Below are positions 11,403 to 23,367 of a DNA stretch of 64,000 nt, in pieces. How positions within the stretch are numbered: the first letter of the stretch is position 1; each line of letters starts with the position of its first letter. The stretch is from the NCBI RefSeq assembly GCF_027580225.2, contig NC_073341.2:11442001-11506000 (forward strand). The letters are read 5' to 3'. The DNA comes from Misgurnus anguillicaudatus. Its lineage: Eukaryota; Chordata; Actinopteri; Cypriniformes; Cobitidae. The notes under the pieces are model-generated. The model ran no database searches. It was not told the DNA's origin and worked only from the letters and a program-made list of their open reading frames with translations. The translations under genes were made by a program, and so were the position numbers.

Positions 11403-11776
11403 GCTGAACACTCGCAACAATGAATTGAGCCGTTTAAAATAGTAAAATAAAAATGTAAATGGGAATCATGAAAAATCGATTTGTTGCGTCCAGTGTTGAT
11501 TCCGTTGCGGAATCACGAGCAAACACTGATAGCCTTTAACATCCAAAGACAGAGTCATTGTACTTCTCAAAAGAGTTAATAAAACAGTACTGACTAGCTC
11601 GCCGTTTCATTAATAATCATATAACAGTTACTTACGTTGTCCTAGTCTCTGTGGGTGTATCGTCAATAACTCCCGAGTGTTTTCGGTTGAGATGCTCGTG
11701 CATTGTCGTTGTGCTCCCGTGATAAGCCAGCGACGTTTGGCACGGTGTAACAGACCACTCTTTTATCACAACTTGG

Positions 11777-14700
11777 TAGGGCTGGGCGATTAATCAAAAA
11801 ATAACCGAAACCGAAATTCAGAACCTCTAACCGACATTATTTTATCATGTCGGTTATTTCGGTTTTTAATCCTGTTAATACTTTCCCTTTAAAAACAAAC
11901 TGCTGCATGTGATGTTGCGTAACTCCGCCCCGTCCTGTCAGTGGCACAGCGAAACATGGAGGAGAACTCAAACACTGTTTAACTGAGCAGCAGGATCATC
12001 TAGTGCCCAAAAGAAGCACAGTACTTTTTTTAAGAAGTACTCGCGAATGTGCAGGCACCTGTGACAAAAATACGGAATGCGCGATCGGGTTTTTACCGCA
12101 CACGCGCTCATTTTAATCTACCGATGGGTCTCTAAGCAGCCCGGGTAATGTCATCACATCTCACTCACTCAAAACCGTGAAAAGACGTGCCCGCGTGAGT
12201 TTAATTAGACACTTCAGAAATGACGGAGAGAGAGAACGGGAGAACTTCTAGTCTACATTAACACCAAAAGCATTACAGATGAGAATAAATGTCTTAGACA
12301 TCAGTGCCCAGTTAAGAAAAAATGGATTGAATACAAGAAACGTGTAAAGGATACAGTCCAAGTATGTATTTTGCCCTACTCATCTCATTACAATATGCTA
12401 TCTGGATACAACTTATTATGTATGTATCTGATGTCTATAATTAGTCATGGGGGTTGTATGATTCTTTGGTTCATAACTTCCCATTCTGAAAGTTTCATCA
12501 ATTGTACATAATGACATGGAACATCTGCATAGAGTTAAGTCTATTTAATATTTTTCAGTAATGCAGTTATTTTGGGAAAAATGTGAATAATTGCATTGCA
12601 GGCTGATTTAAAGGTGACATAGAATGGTTGAACGGAGTATTTATCCTTGTTCTGTGATGTGACATGTAGACAAAATTTTTTTTGTTTGGGTCTGTAATGC
12701 CTTAGAAGCTTCCTAAAAACTTCTCTCAGAAAGCTCTTTTAGGGTGGGGGATTTCAAACAAGTGGTTTAGCACCTTTTTGGCTCCCCCTACTGGCTTAAC
12801 TTGCAATCTCATTACTGATTGGCTGACTTTGCTGCCACTCTAAAAATGTAGCCAATTATTTTAAAGTGGATGGGCAGTTAGATGCATGTGATGTCATAAG
12901 CATCAGTTTTTCAGATTGGGCTGTTTTCTGGCTGATATTTCTAAAAGAGGATTTTCTATGAGACTGAGATGTTTAGCACTTTTTGTATGTTTGTGATTGT
13001 GGGTAGACTACCATTATTCAACAAAGACAAGGTAAAATGGTTTTTCCTTCTCTGTCCCCTTTAAGGTGTGCCCTAAACTTTCCAACCTTGTCAGTAGGGC
13101 TGGGACAACGCGTCGACGTAATCGACGACGTCGACGCAAAAAATACGTCGACGCAAAATATGCGCGTCGATTCGTCAGACCCAAAAAGGCGGCGCCGTAG
13201 AATACGTCAGACCCAAAAAGGCGGCACCGTAGAATAGTAGCAACGCGAGTGGCTTCAGTCCAAGCCGGTTTCACAAGTGTGAGCAGTACGTGCGGCGCGT
13301 GTTTTTTTTAGCGCCCATGTTAACAAGCATGCACCTCGCCGCATGAGCAGCGCGAGCTCGCGGCTCTGTAGCAAAAGTGCTGCAATCGTTTCTGCGTCGG
13401 TTCTGCTGCGCTGCTCATGCTCAATTAAAGTGAAAGTGCTTTGTTTATGGTTTAACTTCTTCCACCCTGAAGCTATTTTGGGGATTTTCGCCTGGATTTG
13501 GCCTACCCAATTTCAAAAGCTTCCCATACCCACATGCAGAGGTTTACATACAAATGTTTGGTATCATTTTACAGGAAACCCTTTGAAATTACATAAAACA
13601 CTGTTGAAAGTGCTAAACATGGTTGTATGTGATGTCAGTCCTCTAATAAACAAAAAAATAAATAGGCGCTTTTTGATGTTTTTTTTCTAAAGTTTTTATT
13701 TAAAAGTGTATAACTCTGGCCCTGAGTGCCTCAGCTCTCTGTTTGATTCCAGCAATTGCCAGCTTACAGAGGAAAAAAGATTTTTTTCTCTATCTTAATC
13801 TATGCAAAAGTTATTTTACTCCAACTGATGGGAGGAATAATACCCTTTTTGTATACAATTTCTGCCTAAAAACATTTGAAGTGCTCCCATAACCACATAC
13901 AGTGGAATAAATGCAAAATCTTTATATCATTTTAAAGAAAACCCTTTGAAGTTACATAAAAAGCTGCTGTTTGTGACAAATAGTGTTATTTATGTTGTTT
14001 TTCATATGATGAAACACCAAATTTTCTTTTTTATGTTGTAAATACTGTCTTTGATAGTGTATAACTCTGGTTCTGTGTGCTCTAGCAGACTGCAGACAGT
14101 TTTGGTTGTTAACAGTAAACACCCAAAAAAAGAATGATCTCTTTAGCATGTCGCATTCAAAAGTTATTTTCATTTTACTGAAGTGTCCGAAAATACATTT
14201 TTCATATAAATATTAATTTTTTGTTTTGGACATATAATAAATAACAAGGGATTATTCATGCACACAACCAAAGAAAATGCTGTGAATGGACTCATTTTTT
14301 AGAGTAGGACCTAAGAGAAAAGATGGTGTATTATTTGTGGCTATCTGTGCTATCTGAGCCAGTCCACACTAAATTTTCCCATATGTTTACAAAAGACGAT
14401 TTTTTACCTTATTATTCATTCAACTATTGTTGGATATGTGTTAATAATAGAACAAAAATAATAGCCTTATTCCTGAGAATGAGAGCTTTTCATTTGATAT
14501 AAGACTTGCCCATGTTTGTCATACTTGAAAAATATGAAATATGTGAATATTAAATCATATAAAAAATTATGGGGGGGTGATAGTGTAAATTAAGTGTAAA
14601 TAACTTTCTTACAGTAAAAGATTTCTCAAAGTGATGCATATCTGGAGAAAGTAGAGAGTCTAAGCTTTCAAACAGTATCTCATAAGTGTTACTGGGGTCC

Positions 14701-15610
14701 ATGATGGACCATTATCGATTAAATGAATATGTTATTTGTGTGTAAATACGAAATTTTGTACCCGGGACTGGGTCCTCAGGGTTTAAGAGGTTAAATGCTT
14801 GTGGATTGACGCAAAAAGTGTCATTTTAGCTTAAAATCATGAATGTGAAGTGTGTTTTAAACAGTCATGACTTTGAGCAATTTAACAGAAAGCAATGAAA
14901 TATGTCACTGTTGCCAGAAGACTGCGCTTTCATTCACTCTCTGTACAGCAGTAAATGAGTCCTAGTCTATCTTAACAAACTTAAGAGAAAGAGATTTAAT
15001 AATATATGTGCTTCTTAAGTCTATAATTGTGTTTATATCTGTCATTAAATGGACTAGAACAGCACGAAAACAATGTGGATTAAACAAATCAAGTTATAAA
15101 AGTTACACTGACCATCAAAAGGCACATTGAAGAGGTTTTGCTCATAAATGCATGTAAAATAAAGTAATTTGAACTTGAGAGTTTTATACTGTTACTAAAC
15201 TGCACAGTATGAGCTGCAAACGCTTTATTGAATGCTACCTCTGACTAAGAATGCAGTATTTTGCACTTGTATAGTCTTTTTTTATTTTGAAATTTTAAGA
15301 GCAATGAACATATATTGAAATGTTTACATTCAGATATGTAAATCAACATGTATAAATTGCTATTAGTTAATTAATGGGGAGATAATCGAGAATCGAATCG
15401 AAGTCGAATCGGACTGATAAAATGAATCGTTAGATTAATCGATGCATCGAAAAAATAATCGCTAGATTAATCGTTTAAAAAATAATCGTTTTTCCCAGCC
15501 CTACTTGTCAGTGAACTATGAGGCAAAAAAATAATCGTTTATTAATCGTAACCGATGTCAAATGTTAGATTAACCGAGGTTTTGATTTTAGGTCAAATCG
15601 CCCAGCCCTA
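11777..15610. mobile_element. hAT-type element, level 3 of the nest
   Basis: The ends are TAGGGCTGGGCGATT on the left and its complement ending AATCGCCCAGCCCTA, apart from small differences. A perfect 8-bp duplication CAACTTGG flanks it at 11,769-11,776 and 15,611-15,618. Inside, near 11,955-12,050, an ATG-led reading with PKRST resembles the N-terminus of BED-finger hAT transposases, but stops interrupt it. Its own sequence is about 1.43 kb. Confidence 0.85.
13095..15503. mobile_element. hAT-type element, level 4 (innermost) of the nest
   Basis: The ends TAGGGCTGGGA and TCCCAGCCCTA-like (tttcccagcccta) are inverted. A perfect 8-bp duplication CTTGTCAG flanks it at 13,087-13,094 and 15,504-15,511. 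The left subterminal region is rich in cgtcgacg words and the right in aatcg words. At 2.41 kb it is the largest single piece in the nest. No intact transposase frame was found. Confidence 0.85.
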
Positions 15611-16506
15611 CAACTTGGCTTAAAATACTTTCATACTTCGGAAGCTTTCCGACTCATAATTCCATAGACTCACCTGCCACCGCCAATTTTTCAAAATTAA
15701 AGCAGTGAAGGCAGGGGGAGATGGAAGAAAGATGATAGCGTTGCAGATTAACCAGCAGGGCGCGCACAGACTGGTGTGGAGGTGAATTACTTTGAGCCAT
15801 TTGAGACATGAGACAGAATTACAGTGGGCCGTTTGAGACGGAAAAAAATAAATATGCGACTCCTCGACTAAAAAAATTGCCGTCGACAAATTTTCATCGA
15901 CTATTCGCGGCAGCACTATGCATTTATTGTGCAAAATGAAAGCTCTATAATATTTTGTTTAATGTCTGTGTATGCACAAATTTCTGTGGTCTGTGCACAC
16001 TGTGCCCCCTTAAAAAAATTGGTCCATGACGCCCCTGATGGTTTTGACGACGATAGGGAAGTTATAGTTGTTGTAGCTGGATACTGAAAGCATGTTTTCA
16101 GCATGAAACAGACTGATTAACATACACAATAACTTAATGTATTTGAATAAATGCAATCTTAATGCTACGTTATCTGTCTGTGATTCGAATAAGCAGAAAT
16201 CTGTAAAAATTTTGTGATATGAAAATAACTGAAAATAACTTTCATCCTTCCAAAACAAAGTTGCACTGAAAAATTCAGCAATGACTTCTGTAAAAACTCG
16301 GGATCTAAAAAAAAACCTTTTTACACAACAGTGTTTAAATAAACATGCTGAAATATTGTCTCACAGTACACATCAGCAAAGCTTTTGTGATATTTCAAAG
16401 CATGCTGAGCTTTGAACATTGTCCTGTAACATTACATTTACATAAGCAAAGCTATTCAGTGTCCTTGTCTTGTTTGTTAGCTAGACATTGTTTTTCTCGT
16501 TTTCAG

Positions 16507-16554
16507 CTGATGTGTCCCAAGATGTTCCTTCATCAGCTGGGCAAACCAATTTGT
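16507..16554 (+). CDS. DUF4806-like gene, exon 8
   Basis: The acceptor ctcgttttcag ends at 16,506 and the donor gtaagt follows 16,554. Phase 1-1 is kept from exon 7 across the transposon-filled intron. It encodes ADVSQDVPSSAGQTNL. The kept phase is the main support for this 48-base exon. Confidence 0.6.
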
Positions 16555-17028
16555 GTAAGTCCAAACTTCTTAGTAGACTGGGATGTACACTAAAATTTAA
16601 GAGGGGTGGCACTGGGACTTCCAACTACATACAAACGTGTTTAGTGCATAATAATAATAATATATTTATTACAAATGAATACAGATAAATTTTTGTTTAT
16701 GGATAAACATCTCTTTCAGCATCTTTACAGTACTCCTAGTTAAATGTTTATCTTTTGTAAACAGTCAAACTTACTGTATGCTTCTTTTTAGTCATTATTT
16801 TCCATTTTACATCCATTAAGTAAGCATTTATTATCATTATGTAAATTATAATAAGTGTATATAATATAATGTTATGTCTTTGTTTTGAAATGTTGAGTTG
16901 AGTGCTGCTGGACCTCCAGTATCCCAAATTAGACATGTGCCACTCCATTGTCTTTATCAAGCAATTTAAATATTGTGCTGCAGATGTTTGACCTGCTTAT
17001 CTTTTGCATGTTAACATGCACATTTCAG

Positions 17029-17238
17029 GCAGTACTGAATTGAAGAAGCTGGAGCGAGCCATGTTTGTTAGGCTGGACAAACTGGAGCAAAAGATGTCAG
17101 CCATTGAAACTCTTTTAAGAAGTGTTGTCCAAACAAACGACACTTCTTGTGAGTTTCTGGTGAATCCTTGCCAGAGCTCTCAAGAATTGGATGATTTGTG
17201 TCTGAAGCTGCAAGACAATGACTTCCGAAAAAAAAACT
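17029..17238 (+). pseudogene. DUF4806-like gene, exon 9, one base too long
   Basis: The acceptor catttcag ends at 17,028 and the donor gtatgt starts at 17,239. It encodes a helical, heptad-like segment (LKKLERAMFVRLDKLEQKMS) and then QELDDLCLKLQDNDFRKK, which resembles the start of DUF4806. As read the exon has 210 bases and ends in phase 1, while exon 10 needs phase 0. A run of nine A at 17,228-17,236 is the likely site of one extra base; with eight A the join gives FRKKT followed by VHYLSLLGG. Confidence 0.68.
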
Positions 17239-18318
17239 GTATGTAAATTTCATCTTCTGTATTTTCCAAAATACAAGTTGGTGATTTTTCATCATCTAAA
17301 ATGTGCTGTGATGTATATAATGCTGTTATCTTCAAGCAAGCAAAGCATGCTCAAAGCACACAAATTGTCATGTGTTGTGCCATAGTTCATTGCAATCGAA
17401 CTTCATGTAGTCTTGGGTTCCGTACCAAAGTACAATTTACATTTGTTTTCATTTTATTATCATTGTATACCTGAGGCTTAATTATAATACTGTCTGACAA
17501 CTATCCCCACTGTGTAAAATTGTTTTCAATCCCACCTATCAGTTAGTAGGAGTTTCTGACATGGTTCATAATTGTATTATCTTTTAGGTAACAAGACAAT
17601 GATTAACACAATACATCATAATTTTTGGTTAACTATACGTTTGTGATGTTACATTATGCTCTTTTGCACCGATTGATAAGAAAACACAGACATTTGATGC
17701 AGTCGCAGTACTTCCCGTCTGTGGTTTCCGACTCATTACCAGGTCTTTTATCATCCATAAAACTATCTGCAAATTCAGCGTCAAACTCTGGGCCTTGTTT
17801 ATAAAACATTTGTCACCAAAATGACAGGAACATACAAACACACTTGCACAACTGCGTTGTTGCCCTGGAAAAACTAACTGTATCCACTGTTCCCTTAATG
17901 CTGGGTTCTATGGGAAGCTGAAAAATCTCCATCACAAAATTTCCCTCACAAACAGAAACACACTTCTTTGGTGACTATAGGCTTGTTGCGGTAGTTGGTA
18001 TAACCGGTGATACACGGTGCTTCAGCCTCTCACCGGTTAGATCGCTTACCCACCGCAACACCGACTTTCACCGTAGTTTTGATATTTTCTTGTAAATAAA
18101 TCATTTAGTTTCATAAGAGAGAGCAAACACTAACAACTGAATGTGTCTGCTGCCTGAATTCAGTGGAGCTGAACGCACGTCACATCACAGAGCATATTCC
18201 TGTCAACGTGTGCGAGGCAAGCTGACTGAGCAGACAATGGCAGAAGACACGTGCTTACTTGTTTTGTTATAATATACATATATAATGTTTAATATAAGCG
18301 AGATCGTTTTGTTGTTGT

Positions 18319-21300
18319 TAGGGCTGCACGATATATCGAAAGTGTATCGCCATCGCGATAATTGTGTGTGCGATATGCATATCGCATGGAGCTGCGATAA
18401 CTTGCATTTATTTTACGTGTCTATCATTTGAGTGTTGCATGCTTAGATCGTCCAAATTACACCGATCAGAAGGTGATTCCCACACACTTACTTTACTTGG
18501 GCGGCTCTCTCAAGTATATTAACAACTGTCCACGTATATTTAGCATCAAATTTTTTTTTTTTCTGGCCGTGATAATGACATTATGCGTGCGAGAGCAGGT
18601 CGTGTGTTTTCTGATGAGTTCGCTGTGCGTTCGGGTGCTTTCTGTTTCTCGATGGATTAGGTGCGACGCAAAGCTCAGTGTCACATTGTTTCCTTCCATG
18701 TTCCTGAACTTGATCATAGCTGTATCTGTTAGAGGTCTTCACGGAAGGACACGAGTCTATATTTTGAAAGGTCAGTCCCATTTTAATTACTTCAGGTACC
18801 GGGTCTGTTTAAACCCAAGTCGATCAGAGACGCCGTGAAGAATCAGTCAGCGCTAACGCACTATAGCGCATGTGCAGTGTCAAGCGTACCTCCGGTTTCT
18901 ATGGCGATGAAAACTCTTGTTTATATAAAGTCACGGCCACGCGCTGCACTTTCTTTCTCCCATATTTATAGTATTATTATCAATGAATTGTCTTTTTATA
19001 TGTTTGCTAAAAAGATGGTAGCAAATAACCAATGTTAATGCCAAGCCCATTGTACTGAACGAGCAGCTAAAATTGTCAAACAGTCATTATGTAAGCTGAA
19101 TCTACATACTTTATATAGAGTATACTTTTGAATCTAAAGTAATGACGGATTAAGCTCTTTTAATCTGCAACAGAGGAATAGAAAGAGAGGCAATTTTACT
19201 GCTTCTACACAAACCTATCAACTTTATAATCTTTAGACCTATTTATAATCCATATACCTGCATTGTCTATCATTAATATATTATACATTTTATTGTATAA
19301 AGTTAGTCTTTCTACACCTCTCACAATGTTAATAAATCCCTTTAAAGGGGGTCATATTCACAAGTTCATTCAGCTTTGTTCATGTCAAACAGGGTCCCCG
19401 CGGGTCCTTAAAAAGTCTTAAAACGTCTTAAATAAAATTTTCGATTTTTAAGGTCTAAAAATGTCTTAAAATATGGAATTTCCACCAAGAAGGTCTTAAA
19501 TTTCATGTCAGACTCATCATCCAGTGTTTCCCATACATTGTTATATTTCATACATTTTCTATATGTATTTGTAGTATTATAATTGTAATATTTTAGTATT
19601 AAAACTGCTTTATTCATTGTTTCGAGCGCTCAGCGGCGCCGCTCTCGTGTGCGCGTGCTTTCTCTCTCTCATTCTGCGTCGTGTAGCACCTCACACATGG
19701 CACGTGGGGGAAGGACTTAAGTTGGCAGTGTTTATTCTTTACGCGATCTACAATAATACTTTTACTTTTAAAAGCGCTTATAACACAACAAGACGAGAAG
19801 AGCAACGGTAAAGCTCTGCACTGCATGAGACACACAGGTAATGCCAAAATCACCTCGTAATGTTATATCAGCTCTTAAATGTAAATATATGGTGAAATTG
19901 CGAAGCGTTTAGCTATAAATCAGGATTTAAGCAGTAAGTAACGTGGTTGGATTAAACACGAGGGTCGTGTTATTGGGTCGTGTTTAGTCACTATTTTTTA
20001 GTCAGTAACCCTATTTATATACACAGGCTCTCAAGTCTCACGCATTGACCGTGAGACACTAGCATTTCAGTCAGTTCAAACGCCACACCTTGTATTTCTC
20101 ACGCTGAGAAGTAAGAAATAAATTGTCCTGCTATATTCAATAAATGGACGAGGCGCATGGCAGTTCTGTCGAGTTCAGCGGCTTCCTTCGAGTTTTTTAA
20201 GTGTGCTTTCAACTTTACGCAGCGACACAAAACCGACACGCAGATGACATCAGGGTACCGCGAGAAATCTTGCGAAGGAGGCTGATTTCAAATCGCTCTC
20301 GCGTTACTCTGATGTCATCCACTTGCCGTTTTTTTGCAGCGCCTAATGAAGTCGTTCACACAATGCATCCTACCAGGCAATCAAAAATAAACGAAAAGTT
20401 GTTTCTGGTGATGTTATCCCGCTGCTAGCACGTTCATTACTAACATGGATTTAACGGAGTGGAAGTTGGATGAGCAAGATCCGATGAATGCGGTAGATAT
20501 AACCCATTTTTTAAGCATTTTGATTTTACGATTCCTGGACGAAATCCTTGCCTTTGATCAAAGACATTGAAAGCTAATATTGGTGAATGAAGCCAAATTC
20601 GTGCTAAATTATTATTGATTCAGTCAAAAACTCCAACAGCTTTGCAACCTGAAGCTTTAGTTACCTGAAATTAAGAAAAGTACTAGAGGCTTCCTGAAAT
20701 ATATAAAATGTAATAGAGATGCATTTCATTATTATTGCCCTTTCATCATTAAATGTTCTGCAATACTGTATGTGTACAGTAAGCTCAAGTTAAAAGAGTA
20801 CAATTCCATAATCCACTTAATGTGCTCTATTTTCATGTACTAATGTTGTACTTAATATAGCCTTCATTTTTTTTTGTTCTTTAGTACATTAATATGAAAT
20901 ATGCTAAAATGTAATTTAAAAATGTATTTAGGTACCACTTAAAATAAATTTGAACCCATCTTTGTATGAAAGATGAGTACACGTTAACTTCAAGTGGTAT
21001 ACATTTTTGTAATACGAGATATGTTAAATGCATTTCAGTTCATATTAATGTAATCTCAAAATAACACTGATAATGACACTTAGATGTTTTTAAGATTATC
21101 TTAAGTACTAAAGTAGAAACTTTGTATTATGTACAAAACTATTTTGTGAAAATTGGGCACTTTAAAGGGATAGTTCAACCAAAAATAACAATACTGTCAT
21201 AATTTTCTCACTCACGTTTTTACAAACCTGTATACATTTTTTTGTTCTAAAAAACACAAAGGAAGATTTTTTGAGGAATGTTTGTAATCAAACCTTTAAT

Positions 21301-22490
21301 GAGCCCCATTCACTTTCATAGTAGGATAAAGTATAATATGAAATTCAATGGGGCCCATTAACGGTTTGTTTACTAAACATTAGGTAAAATTAACGAGTTA
21401 GCAAAAACTTGAGAATTGGGTTGGGCCGAGGGTCACTGTTGCAAATACCCCTCTCCTGACATCTCACTCCAAACTTTTGGTAAAACTTGAGAGCCCTAAT
21501 TTCCATGTCCGACAACAAAACAGATAATATGTAAAAATATAATTAAGTTGTGTTAAAATACAATATAACTCAATTAACCTACTTAAGTCTGTGTCATTAA
21601 TGTTAATCAAACAACCCAAGACAAAGAGAAAATCCCTTCTGTAGCTCTAAAAAATAATCATATTTAATTTATACAAAGACTTTACCTAATGTGCAACTTT
21701 GTCCTTTTTTATAAATGTTTGTAATTTCTTAATTTGTTACTAAATTTTTCCCACCCCTTTTTTGCTGATCTGAAAAATGAAAAGATCTATGCCTCAAAAA
21801 CTGTAATGTGATCTGAACCATGAGTTTTGTGATCCGTCACACCCCTATTTTGTAATGTTCTGGGCTGTCCTCCATGTCTTTTTCAAAATGCTAAGAGGGG
21901 CCAGAATTTATAAATTAACTGAAGTACCTTAAAGGCAGATTTTTACATACACAGTCAACCATGTCAGAATTGTTAGGCGAATTAGCACTTAGTATAAAAG
22001 TTGTTGTTTCCCTGTGATGTGTCCTCAGGCGTGCTGTGCCATGCTATGCTTCAACACACAATTCTGTGTCGTGTCGCGCTGAACATTTTCCTGTTTTTTA
22101 TGATAAAGTCTTACATTTTTATTTTAGAGGACTTAAAAAGGTCTTAAAAGTCATTAAATTTGCTGTTAAAAAATGTGCAGATACCCTGGTCAAAGAGAAA
22201 GGAAATAGAGTTTGGAGTAGTTGGATTTATGAAATTAATATAAATATTCAATAAATCAAAGTACTGCTTTATGGTCACACATTACTAGTTTTTTGACACA
22301 TGTATAGCATCGTTTAATTACATCTTTAGAATATGCATTACCTCTTTATTTCATTACATATCTAAATGCTAAAATAAAAGCAAATAAAAAATAATTTCTC
22401 TAAGTAAGACATATCGCAAGGCATATCGCCATCGCACCCACCAACAGAGCTATCGCATATCGCATATTTTCTCATTATCGTGCAGCCCTA
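18319..22490. mobile_element. hAT-type element, 4.2 kb with nested copy
   Basis: The ends TAGGGCTGCACGAT and ATCGTGCAGCCCTA are perfect inverted repeats. A perfect 8-bp duplication GTTGTTGT flanks it at 18,311-18,318 and 22,491-22,498. Subterminal regions at both ends carry many tatcgc/gcgata words. A second element (19,390-22,188) takes up most of the interior, leaving about 1.4 kb of its own sequence. Confidence 0.85.
19390..22188. mobile_element. hAT-type element nested inside 18,319-22,490
   Basis: The left end cagggtccccgcggg is followed by repeated cttaaaaagtcttaaaa words. The right end carries ttaaaaaggtcttaaaag and closes gataccctg. The flanks atgtcaaa and gtcaaaga share GTCAAA out of register, so the duplication is imperfect. 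Near 21,167-21,380 it contains one half of a common cyprinid MITE (aaagggatagttcaaccaaaaat). The ORF-like readings at 19,614-19,853 have no known domain. Confidence 0.6.
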
Positions 22491-23367
22491 GTTGTTGTGT
22501 TATTTATTAAGAATAATAATAAACCCTTTATTCAACCATTATAAATGGTCTTAAAAAGGTCTTAAAAACTTGAATAAACCTGTAGGAACCCTGACTCGCA
22601 TTGCACACGGATATGCGATTTAACGCAGCGTACGCAAGCGCTACATTTAAACCATTGCATCTAATTCAAAAGTGAAAGTAAAATGCGCATGTCCCCACCC
22701 GGGTTTGTCACGCGCTGATTAACCGGTGGGAAAATTCTGTCACCACAACAACCCCGGTGATATTGATTTTGTGATCTGAAAATAAAACAACAAATCTGTT
22801 TTGACCAATTCCTGTATAGCGCTGCTCGTGACATCTGTAACCCGAACGAAGTACGTTGATGGGCGTGCCTTTTGCTCTCGCTCTAGTTGATGTGTGCATG
22901 CTTTTTTCCATGAGAATTGCCTATACAAGGTGTTTCCTCATACTTTCATCCGCTGTGTCATGAAAACTTTCTGAGATTTGTGCAAATATTGACAAAGTGT
23001 ATTTGGAAAAGATGTCTGTCATACGTCTGTTTTTTTACCTAGCCCATCTTTAGCTTGAGAGTCCAACTATGGTAATATGTCAGAATACATGAATTGAATA
23101 CATGAATGAGCATTTAGTATATTTTATGCAGGTGCCCTGATTTACTAGTAAAGTAAAATTATACTTTCAGTTAGTATAGTTATAATTTATACTTTTATTT
23201 AGCACAAAACAATGTACTTGCTTGTATTTAAGTATATTTTTGGTACATTTAATACTTTTTTTACCTGGGTTACTTTTCAACATTTTTAATTTAACTATTC
23301 ACAGTACATGTATTATGAATGGAAGCAGCTATCTGTTCTAAAGTAATTCATTCTTTTTTTATTATAG

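Larger units (their letters stand above)
10543..15917. mobile_element. hAT-type element, level 2 of the nest
   Basis: The left end tagtgctgccactaacgacta and the right end ttcgcggcagcact are inverted. Flanks are ATGCATTG (10,535-10,542) and ATGCATTT (15,918-15,925), 7 of 8 matching. Both subterminal regions contain repeated cgacta/tcgacga words, a usual feature of hAT transposase-binding ends. Its own sequence is about 1.54 kb and includes a GA tract near 11,368-11,401. Confidence 0.7.
9877..16037. mobile_element. hAT-type element, level 1 (outermost) of a four-deep nest
   Basis: The left end begins cagaggcgtcatg at 9,877 and the right end closes catgacgcccctg at 16,037. Subterminal tgccccctt is also mirrored. 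The flanking 8-bp repeats are ATGGTTAT (9,869-9,876) and ATGGTTTT (16,038-16,045), 7 of 8. Without the elements inside, its own sequence is about 0.78 kb. No transposase is visible. Confidence 0.75.
17978..22756. mobile_element. Possible outer hAT-type element with nested insertions
   Basis: The left end taggcttgttgcggtag with ataaccggtga resembles the end of the BED-finger hAT element at 54,565 (taggcttgtgccggtg). A weak mirror image, attaaccggtggg and caccacaacaacc, lies at 22,719-22,755. Flanks share only ggtga. The right end is therefore tentative. The element at 18,319-22,490 and a separate hAT end fragment at 22,530-22,593 lie inside. Confidence 0.4.

Noticed and set aside
19614..20428. 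Several 60-80 codon frames on both strands
   Set aside because: They lie inside the nested hAT element at 19,390-22,188 and show no transposase motifs.
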